Shown here: positions 22,801 through 33,400 of the stretch, in pieces | How positions within the stretch are numbered: the stretch's first letter is position 1 | Layout: every line of letters begins with the position of its first letter | Source of the DNA: Saccharobesus litoralis | GTDB taxonomy: Bacteria; Pseudomonadota; Gammaproteobacteria; Enterobacterales; Alteromonadaceae | NCBI RefSeq assembly: GCF_003063625.1 | Contig: NZ_CP026604.1 | Location: 2,108,001 to 2,172,000, forward strand | Length of the DNA: 64,000 bases | Reading direction: 5' to 3' | The notes under the pieces: generated by a model | Databases searched by the model: none | What the model was told of the DNA's origin: nothing | The model's input: only the letters and a program-made list of their open reading frames with translations | Translations under genes and position numbers: made by a program

Positions 22801-25800
22801 AACGAGAGCACTGACTTTGATGTAGATGGGTTAGGCAATGCTATCGACCAAGACGATGATGGCGATAAATGGCTAGATCATCTTGATGCATTGCCCTTAA
22901 ACGCCCTTGAATGGTTAGATACAGATCAGGATGGTGACGGTGATAATCATGATCCTGATATTGACAATGATGGCGTAGCCAACGCGCTAGATGCGTTCCC
23001 AACTAATCCAACTGAAAGCAAAGACAGCGACAACGATGGTGAAGGCGATAATTCAGATATAGAACGTGATGGCGATTCTGTTCTCAATACACTTGATGCT
23101 TTCCCAGATTTGGCAACCGAATGGACGGATATCGACGCGGATGGTCTGGGTGATAACCAAGATACTGATCGTGATAACGATGGCGCTCTAAATACTGATG
23201 ATGCCTTTGCGTGGGACAGTCGTTATCAAGCCGATTTAGACGGCGACCTAATACCAGATGTTATCGACAGTGATCGTGATGGCGACCAAGTCGCTAACGA
23301 CCTTGATGTATTTCCCGATGACGCTAGTGAATGGACTGATTTAGACAATGATGGCATTGGTGATAATAGTGATCCGGATCGTGATGGTGACCAAATAGCC
23401 AACGAGTCTGACGTATTCCCTGATGATGCTAGCGAGTGGGCAGACCTAGATAGCGATGGTATTGGTGACAATAGTGATCCCGATCGTGATGGTGATCAAG
23501 TAGCCAATGAGCTAGACGTATTCCCTAATGATGCTAGCGAATGGGCTGACTTAGACAAGGATGGTATTGGTGACAATAGTGACCCAGATCGCGATGGCGA
23601 CCAAGTGGCTAATGAGTCTGATGCTTTCCCTAATGACGCTTCTGAATGGGCTGATTTAGATGGTGACGGCATAGGTGATAACAGTGATACCGATCGCGAT
23701 GGTGATCAAATTGCCAATGAACAAGATGTATATCCGAATGATGTTTCACGCCAAACCTTAGAAGGTATAGCTAGCCTCTCAGTTGTTCAGCAAGATTATC
23801 TTGTTGAACTTAACTGGCCTAATTTCGCCGAGCAGCATATTGGCGTTACCAGTATCGCCAATCAATTTATTGTGCAACGTGCGGACTGGCAGCCTAATAA
23901 TACTAACGTCGATTATCAAACCTTAACCACGCTAGATATTAGCGCCCAAACTTATACCGATACCTCGGTTGAAAATGGTAAGGCATACAAATACCGCCTA
24001 TTAACTATTGCCAATACCTGGCAAAGCCCAACCCAAGGTTTAGCGGAACAGTTTGTTAGCTATAACGATATTCAAATCGCGCAACCGCAACTAGTACAAG
24101 AGTTTGATTCAATTGATATCGCTTGGCAGGCGTCGAGTACTTTAGGTGATATCGCCGATGAATACGTAATTTGGCGCCAACTTGGTCAAGATTTGGGGTG
24201 GCAACAAGTGGCTATCCTTAGTACTAACAATCAAATACAAGGCCAATGGCAAGATTTAGCGCCGATTGCTGATACTTTGCATCAATACCGGGTACAAGCG
24301 CGATTAAATCACTTTAATCCGATTACTAATACCACGGTAAGTAATGACGGCAATTACTCGGCAGTTCGTCAGCATATTCAACCCAAGTTAATACAAGCCG
24401 AGCTAATGCAGACGGCGAACGCTAATGTTTGGGGGGCGTCGCCAAATTATATTCGTTATATAGCCGTTGATAGCCGCCGTAATCTTCAAATTGTTGGACA
24501 GGTGTCAAATGCCATCGCTGATGTAGAATTGAGATTAGAATCCAGTTTAGGGCAAAGTGCTAATCTAATAGCCGTTAATGACGAACAGTTTGAACTAGAG
24601 TTGCCGGTAACTAGTAGTACAGAAACTTGGACTATGACAGTAACCTCGGTTACTGCTAGTCAAAAACAGCGTGCAACCATACAGCTAAATGTTGTTGAAG
24701 ATCCTGTACTGCCAACGCTGCAACTCAATGCCAATCAAACCACGACCGAGCAAAGCACTATCGCCTTATCTGGGCAAGTAAACGACAACTTGGGTATTAG
24801 CCAAGTGCGCTTAATTAACTTAAATAACGATAGTCGCTACGCTGCACAACTTGAGTCGCCAACCGATACTAATCAGCAGGAACCGCTCAGTTTTAGTGGT
24901 CAAGTCTTATTAGATTGGGGCGACAATGCTATTGTGGTAGAAGTAACAGATATCGTGGGTAATGTTTATCGCCAGCAGCTTGCTGTAGAGCGCTTAAATG
25001 TAAGCTTACCTGTCTTATCCCTATCGACACCTGTCGCCAACAGCCAAGTTGATCAAGCTGAACTAACGGTAAGCGGTACGGTGCAAACTGATTTAGCACC
25101 ATCGCAATTCACTGTGTCATTTGCTGGGCAGCAAGCTAGCTTGCAACGCCTAAGTGAGCGTTTGTACCAGTTTAGCTTTGTGGCGGTGACGCTAGCTGAA
25201 GGTGAAAACCAAATAAGTGTTACCTCAGAGTCTGTCGCCGGTAACGACCAAGTTGGCACTAAGGTGACGTTTGTGCCGCCTATAGTGGCCGAACTACCAC
25301 AACTTCATATCATATCGCCGCAACCAAATAGCCAATTGAATAATAGTAACTTTTTGTTGGCAGGTAATATTATTTCGACTTTACCGCCAGCACTGACTAT
25401 TGATGGTGTGGTTGTCGATTTACAACAAGTGTCTGCTAATAAATACGAGTTTAGATTTGGTGCTAGTTTTGACCCTAGCAATAACCAGCAAAGCTGGCAC
25501 TTACAGGCCAGCCATGCCGTTGGTCAGTCCAGCCAAAACGTGACTTACAGCCAAGACAGTCTAGCGCCAACATTATTGGTTGATAATGCCTTACAAGCTC
25601 CACCATTAGTGAATACCTTGTTTGATAACCCATACACTATTAGTGGCACCTTGGTAGAGGCGAATCAACCGCGTTTATTACTCAATGGCTCATCCATAAC
25701 CCTAACACCGGGCGCACAGGCTAACGAATGGCAATTTACTACTAATGTGCAGTTAACCGACAGTGCGCCTAGTGATATTAATTTAGTGGCCTTAGATGGT

Positions 25801-27420
25801 GCCGGTAACCGAGCTGAACTAAGCTGGATAGCGCAGTCAAGCTTGCGCGCCAACATAGATATTATTACGCCGCAAGCCCAGCAAAACTTTGTCGCACAAG
25901 CTGGCGATAGCTTGCTGTCATTGCGCGTGGCGGCGGAATTAACCGCCAATCACGCCGATATTCAACACTTGCAATTGCAAGTCAATAACGCCGCAGGTGA
26001 CAATGCATTTAGCCAGCAACAAGTTTGGCAAGATGGTTTAATTAACCTTGAGGTGGATAGCCCGGTGCAAACGGGTGATTACACCTTATTCTTACAAGCG
26101 CGGGATAGCGGTGGACAAATACTGGCTCAACAAAGCGTGCAATACCAAGTTACCAATGAGCAAGATATTAGCCTTGCGGTTGTGCAACATAGCCCACAAG
26201 TCGCCGCTACTAAAGTCAACTACAACCAACCCTTGCAACTGACATTTAATAAGGTAATCGACCCGCAACAGTTAAGCATCAGTGTAAAACAAACATTAAA
26301 TGGTAAAGCTTGGGTTAGCCAAGATGCATCGGGTACCAGCCCTTTAATGTCGCAAGGCGCGAGCTTACAAACCGTTAATAAAAATCAACAAGCCGTCACA
26401 GGTCAAATCGCCTTATCGCCAGATGGCAAATTAGTGAGCTATTACCCTGATACCCCATTTGATTATGGTGCCAAAGTGTTTGTTGAAGTTAACTATGACG
26501 AGCAAGAAATGCTCAGATACACCTATAGCATTCAACCCTTACCGACCTTTATCGACGGCGCGATTGTTGATGTGCAACGTAATCCACTCGTTAACTACCG
26601 AGTGGCCATTAGTGATGCCTTTGCTAACGAGCAAAGTGAGTTGCCAATCCAGACTGCAACCAATGGTGATGGCGTATACGGTTTTGGCTATACGGATACC
26701 CTTACTGATAACGACGAACCACTGGCCTCGGGTGATTACTTATTGCAGGTAAGCCCTGATATTGATGGCAGCTTAGTATCGGTTCAACATTTTGTGTCGA
26801 TAACTGCCAATCAGCGCAACGCCTTGTCACAAATTACCGTACCGACCCTAAATAACCTTATCGCTAATCTGCTAGTAAGTGGTAATTCGCAACATAGTTT
26901 GGCACAAGGCGACCTCATTTTAGATTTAAACCAAGCGCAACTTGATTATCAAGGCCAAGCGCAAATGACAGTGATTGCCTATGGCCTAGACCTAATGCAA
27001 TCCAATATGAAAATGGCGCAACGCTTAGCACCGCTCTATTTGTACGGCATACAACCGCAAGGCATTCAAGTGCAAGGGCAGATAGGTATTGATATGCAAG
27101 CGCCTTGGTTAAATGGCTCGACACAATACTTGCCGGAAGATGGCCAGTTTGTATTGGTATTTGGTCGTGCCACTGGCACCAATAGCTTAACGGTAGTCGG
27201 GGTTGCTGAGGTTAACGGCAGTCGCTTAGTTAGCCAACAGCTTGAGTCTTTAACCAGTTTAGACTTTATCGGATTTGGTTTACTAACCGCACAGCAGCAA
27301 GAGTTTGCGCTCCAATATCAACAGCAAGAAATAAGCCTTGCCCAATTAATCAGTGCTGTTAGCAGTGATGCATCAACACAGCTTAGCCAAACCCAAACAA
27401 ATGGACTTGCAGGAGAATAA
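16819..27420 (+). CDS. Giant thrombospondin type 3 repeat protein with Fn3/Ig-like C-terminal half
   Basis: The protein has 3533 residues. An N-terminal Sec signal (basic start, hydrophobic stretch, likely cleavage near VKA-NQA at about residue 35) is followed by a short beta domain. From about residue 180 to 2310 it consists almost entirely of TSP3 repeats with a 35-residue period: D-x-F-P-x(4)-E-W-x-D-x-D-x-D-G-x-G-D-N-x-D-x-D-x-D-G-D-x-x-x-N. Such Asp-rich loops bind calcium and form stiff rods, so this is read as a calcium-dependent stalk. The C-terminal third has a fibronectin III-like segment (about 2315-2520), Ig-like segments (about 2630-2910) and a carboxypeptidase-regulatory-like segment (from about 3240). 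The toxin-bearing LamG gene begins 6 bp after its stop, pointing to one operon. No membrane anchor or sorting signal is visible at the C-terminus. Confidence 0.9.
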   Translation: MLKRKLKPISRVARMWITYAIFCLLAFVVQPVKANQAITDQVAGWNLRAFNLSAEARELELAQQIRLQPQNRSLVPQLSSLSTQNELLVISGRIQTQTDDFNLVINSNLPGFVRINQRQYALEPSLAFSQAIDVNQINQVQIILQNTDSILPVVDASLQSQSTSITADSAIVNSIRDSHTLDSDSDGYHNAIDAFPLNPSEWSDWDNDGLGDNADEDIDGDGLANQLDAMPFNAKEQKDTDQDGIGDNTDDDIDGDAIANQDDAFPLDKNAAIDTDSDGIADYLDDDIDNDGTPNQSDKFPYQAQYQKDTDADSIPDAIDTDIDGDGISNDIDAFPQDATAWYDIDNDGIADGNDPDIDGDGVVNELDAFPHNVNAKADSDNDGIADIHDADRDGDGISNEQDFFASDPTTWADSDQDGIADQADSDIDGDGINNEQDAFAYNPQFNKDTDKDGIPDSQDLDKDGDGVQDDNDTFPLDGSEWLDTDNDGLGDNQDSDIDGDGVTNVQDAFVYNASEFSDLDQDGIGDNADTDKDGDGVTNGQDTFPTNKSEWQDWDNDGIGSQADTDWDNDGVVNSNDAFPYDPTENQDLDQDGIGDNTDQDIDGDGIVNQQDAFPTNAAEQQDWDGDGIGAKTDQDWDNDGVANSLDRFVFNANEFSDFDQDGVGDNLDNDDDNDGVADVNDAFPKNVLAWSDIDSDGQPDQTDEDRDGDGIKNQLDFFPNDPQESADMDGDGIGDNADQDRDGDTFSVLYDKFPDDASEWADLDLDGIGDNSDPDRDGDGYLNEYDAYPNNKDKHVYEIGPDLDNDGLGDDVDPDIDGDHILNELDAWPRDKKKGLDSDGDGKPDNKDNDIDGDRINNRRDKFPLLASEWQDSDRDGLGDNTDPDRDGDGIANHLDAFPDDKREWQDFDNDGRGDNKDNDDDNDGTNDKRDKFPYNAQLQKDTDGDGIDDSQDNDIDNDGVPNEFDAFPNNRAEWSDFDGDKRGDNSDKDWDNDGVANHLDAFPFNSRERADIDGDGLGDYADDDKDGDSFPDYRDPFPNDGSEWIDSDWDGIGNNSDPDIDGDGVANEQDAFPYNRQEQSDLDGDNIGDNRDQDRDGDTYANWADAFPDDPTEWLDIDRDGIGDNTDPDRDNDGILNEVDEIPNGIWFKWKKKRDRPDMDGDGIPDWWDWDKDGDGIGNWADAFPLDNTRHKDTDRDGIADQDDHDIDGDGVFNELDFFPENKRLSKDTDGDGFADARDWDIDGDQIENYNDQFPLNSAEVRDNDKDGIGDHYDQDLDNDNVINALDAFDFDPYETADIDKDGIGDNADQDLDGDLMPDQWDAFPSNGLAYRDSDGDGIDDSIDSDRDGDGVANDDDAFPDNGNENADFDGDGVGDNTDHDIDNDKRHNLIDAFPYDKKEWVDTDGDGIGDKADKDIDGDGVTNRKDKFPTSNVDWSDLDKDGIGDNSDPDIDGDGTPNDKDDLPLDKRDFSDIDKDGIGDTRDPDIDGDGIPNEDDPLPSGLGKDLDNDGIPDDQDPDRDGDGVINVNDAFPEDKSDYLDTDQDGIGDKTDTDKDGDGVLNANDPFPAVALWFTDSDKDGVDDSRDSDIDGDFVDDAQDAFPNDASEWRDFDNDQIGDLTDADIDGDNIPNESDAFAYNPLEWVDSDFDGIGDNQDTDWDNDGVANTSDAFANNASEWRDTDGDGIGDNSDPDIDGDGVPNTTDKFRFNAEYALDLDNDNIPNAIDTDKDGDQVLDILDAFPTDPLAKFDLDLDGNADSNDSDIDGDGVANNLDAFPTNANATVDTDSDGVADNDDLDKDNDGYVDSLDSFVLDPSEWRDTDGDGIGDNSDPDIDNDGVDNADDAFVTNASASKDLDNDGVSDVLDTDIDGDGIANVLDQFAEDAAYWRDTDSDGIADQNDPDIDNDGVANEQDLYPTNAADWRDSDADGIADSVDIDRDGDGVNNSLDAFVDDATEWLDSDADLIGDNSDDDIDGDGVLNAQDSFPTNPNESTDFDVDGLGNAIDQDDDGDKWLDHLDALPLNALEWLDTDQDGDGDNHDPDIDNDGVANALDAFPTNPTESKDSDNDGEGDNSDIERDGDSVLNTLDAFPDLATEWTDIDADGLGDNQDTDRDNDGALNTDDAFAWDSRYQADLDGDLIPDVIDSDRDGDQVANDLDVFPDDASEWTDLDNDGIGDNSDPDRDGDQIANESDVFPDDASEWADLDSDGIGDNSDPDRDGDQVANELDVFPNDASEWADLDKDGIGDNSDPDRDGDQVANESDAFPNDASEWADLDGDGIGDNSDTDRDGDQIANEQDVYPNDVSRQTLEGIASLSVVQQDYLVELNWPNFAEQHIGVTSIANQFIVQRADWQPNNTNVDYQTLTTLDISAQTYTDTSVENGKAYKYRLLTIANTWQSPTQGLAEQFVSYNDIQIAQPQLVQEFDSIDIAWQASSTLGDIADEYVIWRQLGQDLGWQQVAILSTNNQIQGQWQDLAPIADTLHQYRVQARLNHFNPITNTTVSNDGNYSAVRQHIQPKLIQAELMQTANANVWGASPNYIRYIAVDSRRNLQIVGQVSNAIADVELRLESSLGQSANLIAVNDEQFELELPVTSSTETWTMTVTSVTASQKQRATIQLNVVEDPVLPTLQLNANQTTTEQSTIALSGQVNDNLGISQVRLINLNNDSRYAAQLESPTDTNQQEPLSFSGQVLLDWGDNAIVVEVTDIVGNVYRQQLAVERLNVSLPVLSLSTPVANSQVDQAELTVSGTVQTDLAPSQFTVSFAGQQASLQRLSERLYQFSFVAVTLAEGENQISVTSESVAGNDQVGTKVTFVPPIVAELPQLHIISPQPNSQLNNSNFLLAGNIISTLPPALTIDGVVVDLQQVSANKYEFRFGASFDPSNNQQSWHLQASHAVGQSSQNVTYSQDSLAPTLLVDNALQAPPLVNTLFDNPYTISGTLVEANQPRLLLNGSSITLTPGAQANEWQFTTNVQLTDSAPSDINLVALDGAGNRAELSWIAQSSLRANIDIITPQAQQNFVAQAGDSLLSLRVAAELTANHADIQHLQLQVNNAAGDNAFSQQQVWQDGLINLEVDSPVQTGDYTLFLQARDSGGQILAQQSVQYQVTNEQDISLAVVQHSPQVAATKVNYNQPLQLTFNKVIDPQQLSISVKQTLNGKAWVSQDASGTSPLMSQGASLQTVNKNQQAVTGQIALSPDGKLVSYYPDTPFDYGAKVFVEVNYDEQEMLRYTYSIQPLPTFIDGAIVDVQRNPLVNYRVAISDAFANEQSELPIQTATNGDGVYGFGYTDTLTDNDEPLASGDYLLQVSPDIDGSLVSVQHFVSITANQRNALSQITVPTLNNLIANLLVSGNSQHSLAQGDLILDLNQAQLDYQGQAQMTVIAYGLDLMQSNMKMAQRLAPLYLYGIQPQGIQVQGQIGIDMQAPWLNGSTQYLPEDGQFVLVFGRATGTNSLTVVGVAEVNGSRLVSQQLESLTSLDFIGFGLLTAQQQEFALQYQQQEISLAQLISAVSSDASTQLSQTQTNGLAGE
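17395..23739 (+). repeat. Coding tandem array, about 60 units of 105 bp
   Basis: Sixty 105-bp steps separate the first Asp-x-Phe-Pro codons (17395) from the last (23725), with a few units altered by small insertions or deletions (for example near 19190-19230, 20240-20300 and 21330). The final units starting at 23305, 23410, 23515 and 23620 keep an exact 105-bp register and are nearly identical to one another, indicating recent unit duplication or gene conversion. Copy number is likely to vary between strains. Confidence 0.9.
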
Positions 27421-27426
27421 TAAAAC

Positions 27427-30400
27427 ATGGCGTTGTTTAACTTAACATTTACCGACCGCAAATTCTGCGTTAAACACTGCAGTGTATGGTTATTGGGCTT
27501 GCTACTGCTATCGAGTTTATTTGTTTCCAAAATAAGTGTGGCGGCTGGCGGTTTCGATATCTGGAATGCTCAACATGGTTTTGTGGTGGGGCGCTCACTG
27601 ATTTTATCTGAGTCAGGCAATTTAATTTGGGCAGAATATGATGAAAACGGTGGCGTAGTTAATCGTAGTTTTGCGGTACAAGAAGGCGATTTATCTAAAG
27701 GTTATGTGCTGCCTGCTAATGAGGTTTTAGCGCTTGTCCAAGTTTATCAACAATTACTGCAAGCCAACCCTGGCGCAGAACTGATTGATGCTAAAGCCTA
27801 TCAAGCACTAGAGTACACCGCGCGCAATGGTCATAAAGTGATAAAACCAGCCACTAATGGCTACCGCTATTTTCTGGTTAAACCAGAAACCGCCATTTTG
27901 ACGGGGTTAGAGTCGCCATTTTTAATGGGCTTTAAGTTTGATGTTGAAAGCGCAGTGGGCGCAGTTAGCGGTGGTGATAAGGCGGTATTGTTTGATAATC
28001 AACATCAAGTCGCCTTAACCAGCCCTTATACCGTATCACCGCTTAGTGGCTTTTACCGTGGTGAAGAAGACGGTGCACGTTTAGAAAATACCAGCCAACC
28101 CTATATGCCTATCTCTGGCGCTGGGGTTGAAATTATCGCACCGTTTCCCGGCTTCGCCACCACAGATGAAAACGGCTTATATCAAGCTCAGTATGGGGTA
28201 TTGCCGTGTCCAGGTTTTGATTTTAGTTATACCACCCCAGCGGTAACCGAGGTTTGGTATAGCGCGTGGACACCCACAGGGCGTAAACCGCTTATGTTCC
28301 CGCAATTTCATCCGGGTTACACTTTATGCCAAGGCTCATTAGACAACCTGCAATACAGTAATACCTCGCTAACCGGCATAATGATGAATGTGCACTTACA
28401 GAGTATTATAGCTTCTCTACCTAGCGTGTTAACTTATCCGAGCAATTTTTATATTGATGCCCAGCTAATCAGTGGTGAACTGTTTTTAGCGAATCCGGGC
28501 AGTTCAATCGAGCTTGCGGCCAGCACAGAATACAAGTACCAAACGCCCAATTTCACCCAACGTACAACGAGTGTTAATGACTTTGACCAAGACGGTATAA
28601 TCGACATTCATAAACAGGGCGACAACGTTATTCAATACGCGGGTGTTTTGGTTGATGGTGAGTTTGTGTGTGAAACTGAAGCAGACAAACAAACCCACTA
28701 TGGCGTGTACTTATCGAGCAATAGCAGTGGCGAAACACCCGCTTGTGATAGCGACACAAACCTATTAACCCCAGTACCGGATTTAGTGCGTTTAATTGAC
28801 CACAGCGCCGATTTAACTCACCAAGGCCTGCTATCCACCATCAGTAAAGAAGACCTGCAAGATACCGATATTTACGTATTTCGCAGTGGCAATGGCCAAT
28901 TATTAATGGAGCAAAAAGGCCTAGCTGAATACGTAGTATCACCATTTAACCCTGGAACGCTTTTTGGTGTAAGCGAAAACGGCTTAACCTTTAGTAGCCT
29001 TATTCGTGGCTTTGATGGTTATGCGCAAACATTGTGGGGTTCTAACCCTTATAGTGAATACCTTAGCCACAGTAATATCAATCTTAATATTGCCAATGGT
29101 AGTTATGAGTCATTAGCACCGGGTGAGCCGATAGAGATTATCGCCATTAATCGTAAAACGGGTTATATGGGCAGCACTCGCAGCACCTTAGGCCAATTTA
29201 ACTCAGGTGGGGTGGGCTATAGCGAAAATGTTATAGTAATGACGCCACCCAACCTCAAGGTAAAAGCCACGCGTAAATACAAAACGGAACACAACCTTGG
29301 CGAAAGTGATAGACCTAATGAGCACACCATTGCCTTTGAAGGCTCTGCGGCGAATACCGACACCTTAGTCACCATTGAAGTTGAATGGCTAAACCAAGAT
29401 GGTACACCGTTACCACCGGGCTTGGCTGATTACGGATTCACCGGGCGTTTAGTTAAAGTCACCGACAGTGGCATGGAGCTAACCGAAGTTGGGCATTTTG
29501 ATATTACTCCGGGTAAGCGTATTGAAAACGTACAAATCCCCACTGACCATGAATACAGTGAAACCTTCTACCTACAAATATCGGCTAAACCGCAACACGA
29601 GAATCCGACATTTGGTGATTTAGGTGCCAGTCCCGATGGGCCATTACAATATCGCCCTAAACACTATGTACCCTTTAAAGTGCCGGTTTATGATGAAGTG
29701 CTAGATGAACTTCAAAAAACACAATACAACGCCTTAAAAGCCGCGGGTGAACAAAACCTCACACCACCTGAAACCCAATACCAATATCGCTACCGCCCCG
29801 AGTATCAATTTAGTTTATTGGACTTTGAGCTTAAAAACTTTAAACGACAAACTGAAAATGACGGCACCGTCGCGATTGGCAGTGATGACAAAGGCTATAT
29901 GATATCCAGTGATGATGTCGCGATTGATATCTTGTTTAGTATTAGTGATTATCAAACTGACGACTTAGAGCCTTTACCCTTTTTAGGCATAGGCCAACAA
30001 CTGGTGATGGAAGTTGGCGGCAAAGAAGTTGAACTCACCTTAGGCGATGACCAACAACTGACCTTTAATAACCCGGCTGATTTACACCAACTAGAAGGCG
30101 AAGATTTTTTATTCCTACAACTGTACGACAACCAAGACCCAGATAATATCTTATGGGAATATGCGTTTCAGATGCTAACCGCCGATACCCGCTGGGCAGG
30201 GTATGACAATATAGGTGAAGACGGCACGATATATGTGAGTGCGGATGAGTTAGAGGTTCCCCTGCAAGGATTGATTGTTGGATATGATGAAGATTTAGGA
30301 CCCGCGGACCTTAAATGGAAAACCACAGGCGCAGGGTCTGGAACCACTCAAGCTGATAGCCAAAACAACACCTCACTTGGCTATTCCTCTGCGACATTCA

Positions 30401-33400
30401 CTGCCGATTGTACGGCTGGCTCAGTTAATACTGCAGAGATAATGTACGGGGACACGAAAGCCACCGTTGGCCCGATTGAAACCTTACCGGGTAAACCCGA
30501 TTCAACCATTATCAGGGTTAATGGAACCCGAGTTACCGAAGCGACAACAGATTTAAAAACCTACCTGCTAGGCCATAAACCCATCCCAATAGAAATTACG
30601 GTAAAAGACCAATGCGGTAACTTAGTCAGTGACGGCACCAGTGTCGAGATAAGCATTGAAGGCCACGCGGTAGTAACAGTTGATGACCCGGGCACCATTG
30701 ACGGAAAAGTCTACGCAACCGTTGAAGGCGCCTCGTTACCGAGTACTGATAACTTCTTAGTGGTGAAAAGTGGAACCGTACCGCAAATCAAAGTCCCGTT
30801 TGTGGTACAGCCATTAACAGTTGAGATTAGCGACTACCTTATCAGCATGGAAGACCGCAGTATTCAGCCCATCACAGTTACGGTAACCGATGACGACGGT
30901 GACGTTGTGGTGGATAAAGAAGTCATTTTTGAAAGCAATGGTGGTCGATTTAAACAAGGTATTGTCACCACTAACAGTGACGGTATTGCCACAGGTTACC
31001 TGCACACAGGCTTTCACCCAATTGACGACCTAAAAATATCAGCCAGAGTAGGGCTAACATTTGGTGATACGGTAACAAGCAAAGTCATCCCACAAACAGA
31101 GGGGAATGGTTACCTACAAACTAAAGATGCTGTGGTGGTGGGTGATGAAACCCAAGCAGGGCACGCAGAATACACCCGCTATGATGGTGCCAATATCGCA
31201 TTAGCCTATGACACCCAAGCCAATATAACCATTAACGGCACGATAGGGCAAAGCCATGAAATCACCTTAGGGACATTGGCCGACCCCAACTTAATGCCAT
31301 TAGCGGTATACCACTTAAACGAAGCAGCAGATGATGCTGACACCATCACCGAAGCCACAGGTACGCTGGCGACCAGTGCCTATAATACCGAGCTATCAAA
31401 CGACCACCCAAGTGCAGGTTACAGTACCTACTTTAATCAGCAGCAAAGCAGTTACCTATCAGCCCCCCTGACAGACAAAATTAAACCGACCAATGGCGTT
31501 AGCTTTAGGGTAGATATAAAACCACAAACCCAACTCAATGCAGCACAACAAACGGCAGATATATTTAATATGGCGGGCGGCGCGCATAAGCTGACGCTCA
31601 ACCAAGATAACACCTTAAGTTACACCATATATAACGATGCAGGTGAACAAACAGTTACATCAGCGCCTATAAACCTAAACCAATGGTACCAAGTGGCAGG
31701 GCAATACCATAATGGTCAGTTAACACTACAAATAAATGGCACCCAATATAAACAAGCCACAAATAACAGTGCCTTAAACTACGGAATTACCAGTAAAGGA
31801 TTAACGGTAGGTGAAGGTTATACCGGTTATATCAGTAGCTTAAAATTCTTTAACCCTAACAGTGCGCCGTTAGTTACGTTTAATAATAACCAAACAACTC
31901 AAACGGTTAACTTAAACCAAACGAGCCAAGACTTAAGCATAAAAAGTACAGGCTTACTGAATGCCAATAACCAACAGCTAAACCAACTGCGTATTGGGGT
32001 AAACCACCAAGGGCAACAAACCTATGTAAGTGTTATCAGTAAATCACTGTTCACCCAACTCTCCAGCTATCAACTAAACACCTTGCAACCACAAGGTTAC
32101 CCAACGGTTTACCAACGACAGCAATACCAAGGTATCCCGTTTATCCCAATGGCGCATGCCAACATATTTGACTTTAGCTGGGATGACGCCTTTGATAGTT
32201 TAAAAAGTGTGGCAGGGTTTATCTTACCGTTTGAAGCCATAGGTACCTTTTACGAACAAACCAACTACTTAATGGATGGCGACAGCCGCTTTGATGAACT
32301 AGAGTTAGCCTTGGCGGGTATAGAAATACTCACCATAATCCCGATAGCTAAACCACTACTGGCGATAACCAAACCGTTAAAGCTGTTTATTAGGCCACTG
32401 AAAAGCAGTAACCCTAAATTCATAAAAGCGCTGGGTGATGTAATTGGTAAACTGGGAGATGACATTGTTAAAGGTAAGTTTGATAAGGCGATAAATTTAC
32501 TGCCAATGATGTTAATTATGGGTGAAATGCTCAGCGATGCAGAAGCACGGCAAGGGCTAATGGTAATGGTTAATTCGATTACCAGTGCAGATGATATCTT
32601 TGCGTGGGCAGATTATTTGAGTTTGCCTGCTGATGGTTGGGAGGGGGATGAAGTACCTGAAGTTGTTTTAAACCCTTCGTACCCAGAAGACGCTTTTTAT
32701 GGTGTGCCTTTTATAAACAAGGCGTGGGCAGCTAAAACTAGGTCTCGTATCAATGGTGTAGAAATTGGAAAAATGTTTACTGATATAAACAAACAATTTA
32801 AAAGTAAACTAAGTGACGATCCTACGCTATTGACCAATACATTAAAAAATATAGGAAAGCCAATGCGGCGAACAAAAGTTGTGGCTATGAGAAAGCTTGT
32901 ATTTAACAAAAACATGTTAAAAAGTTCATTGTCGATAATGGGGTTTGCAGGAAGTAAAAACTTGGTTAACTTGATTAAAAATGGAACTGGTATGCGAATG
33001 TCTCCTTTATCATTTATCGGAGTTATTTCTTACTTAGAAACTAGAATGAATAGTGAGGTTTGTAAGGAATTACCTAACTGTAAGTATATTTCCAGTATAC
33101 AGTTACAAAACAAAATCCGTACAAAATATGCTTTGGCATTAGGTAACTATTTAGCTGGTAATATTACTAGTCTAGCTAATCAAGAAGTGGGTGCCGCATT
33201 TCATTTAGCAATGATTGCTGTAAAGCATTTTGAATATGAAGCAACAGGAAAAAATGCAATCGTAGGTATAGAATCTACAAAAAATATTCCAATCTATCAA
33301 TATACTTCTACCAAGAATAACTCCGTTGACGTTGTCGATGAAAAAACACGATATGTTGATATAGTTCTAGCTGGGAAATCTAAAGAAGTATGGGTTGAAG

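Noticed and set aside
17917-23471. Ser/Pro-rich antisense frames and Met/Ile-rich plus-strand frames across the TSP3 gene
   Set aside because: They are shadows produced by the repetitive Asp/Gly codons and lack ribosome-binding sites.
17395-23739. CRISPR-like or satellite interpretation of the 105-bp tandem array
   Set aside because: The repeats are contiguous, in frame, encode TSP3 calcium loops and have no unique spacers.
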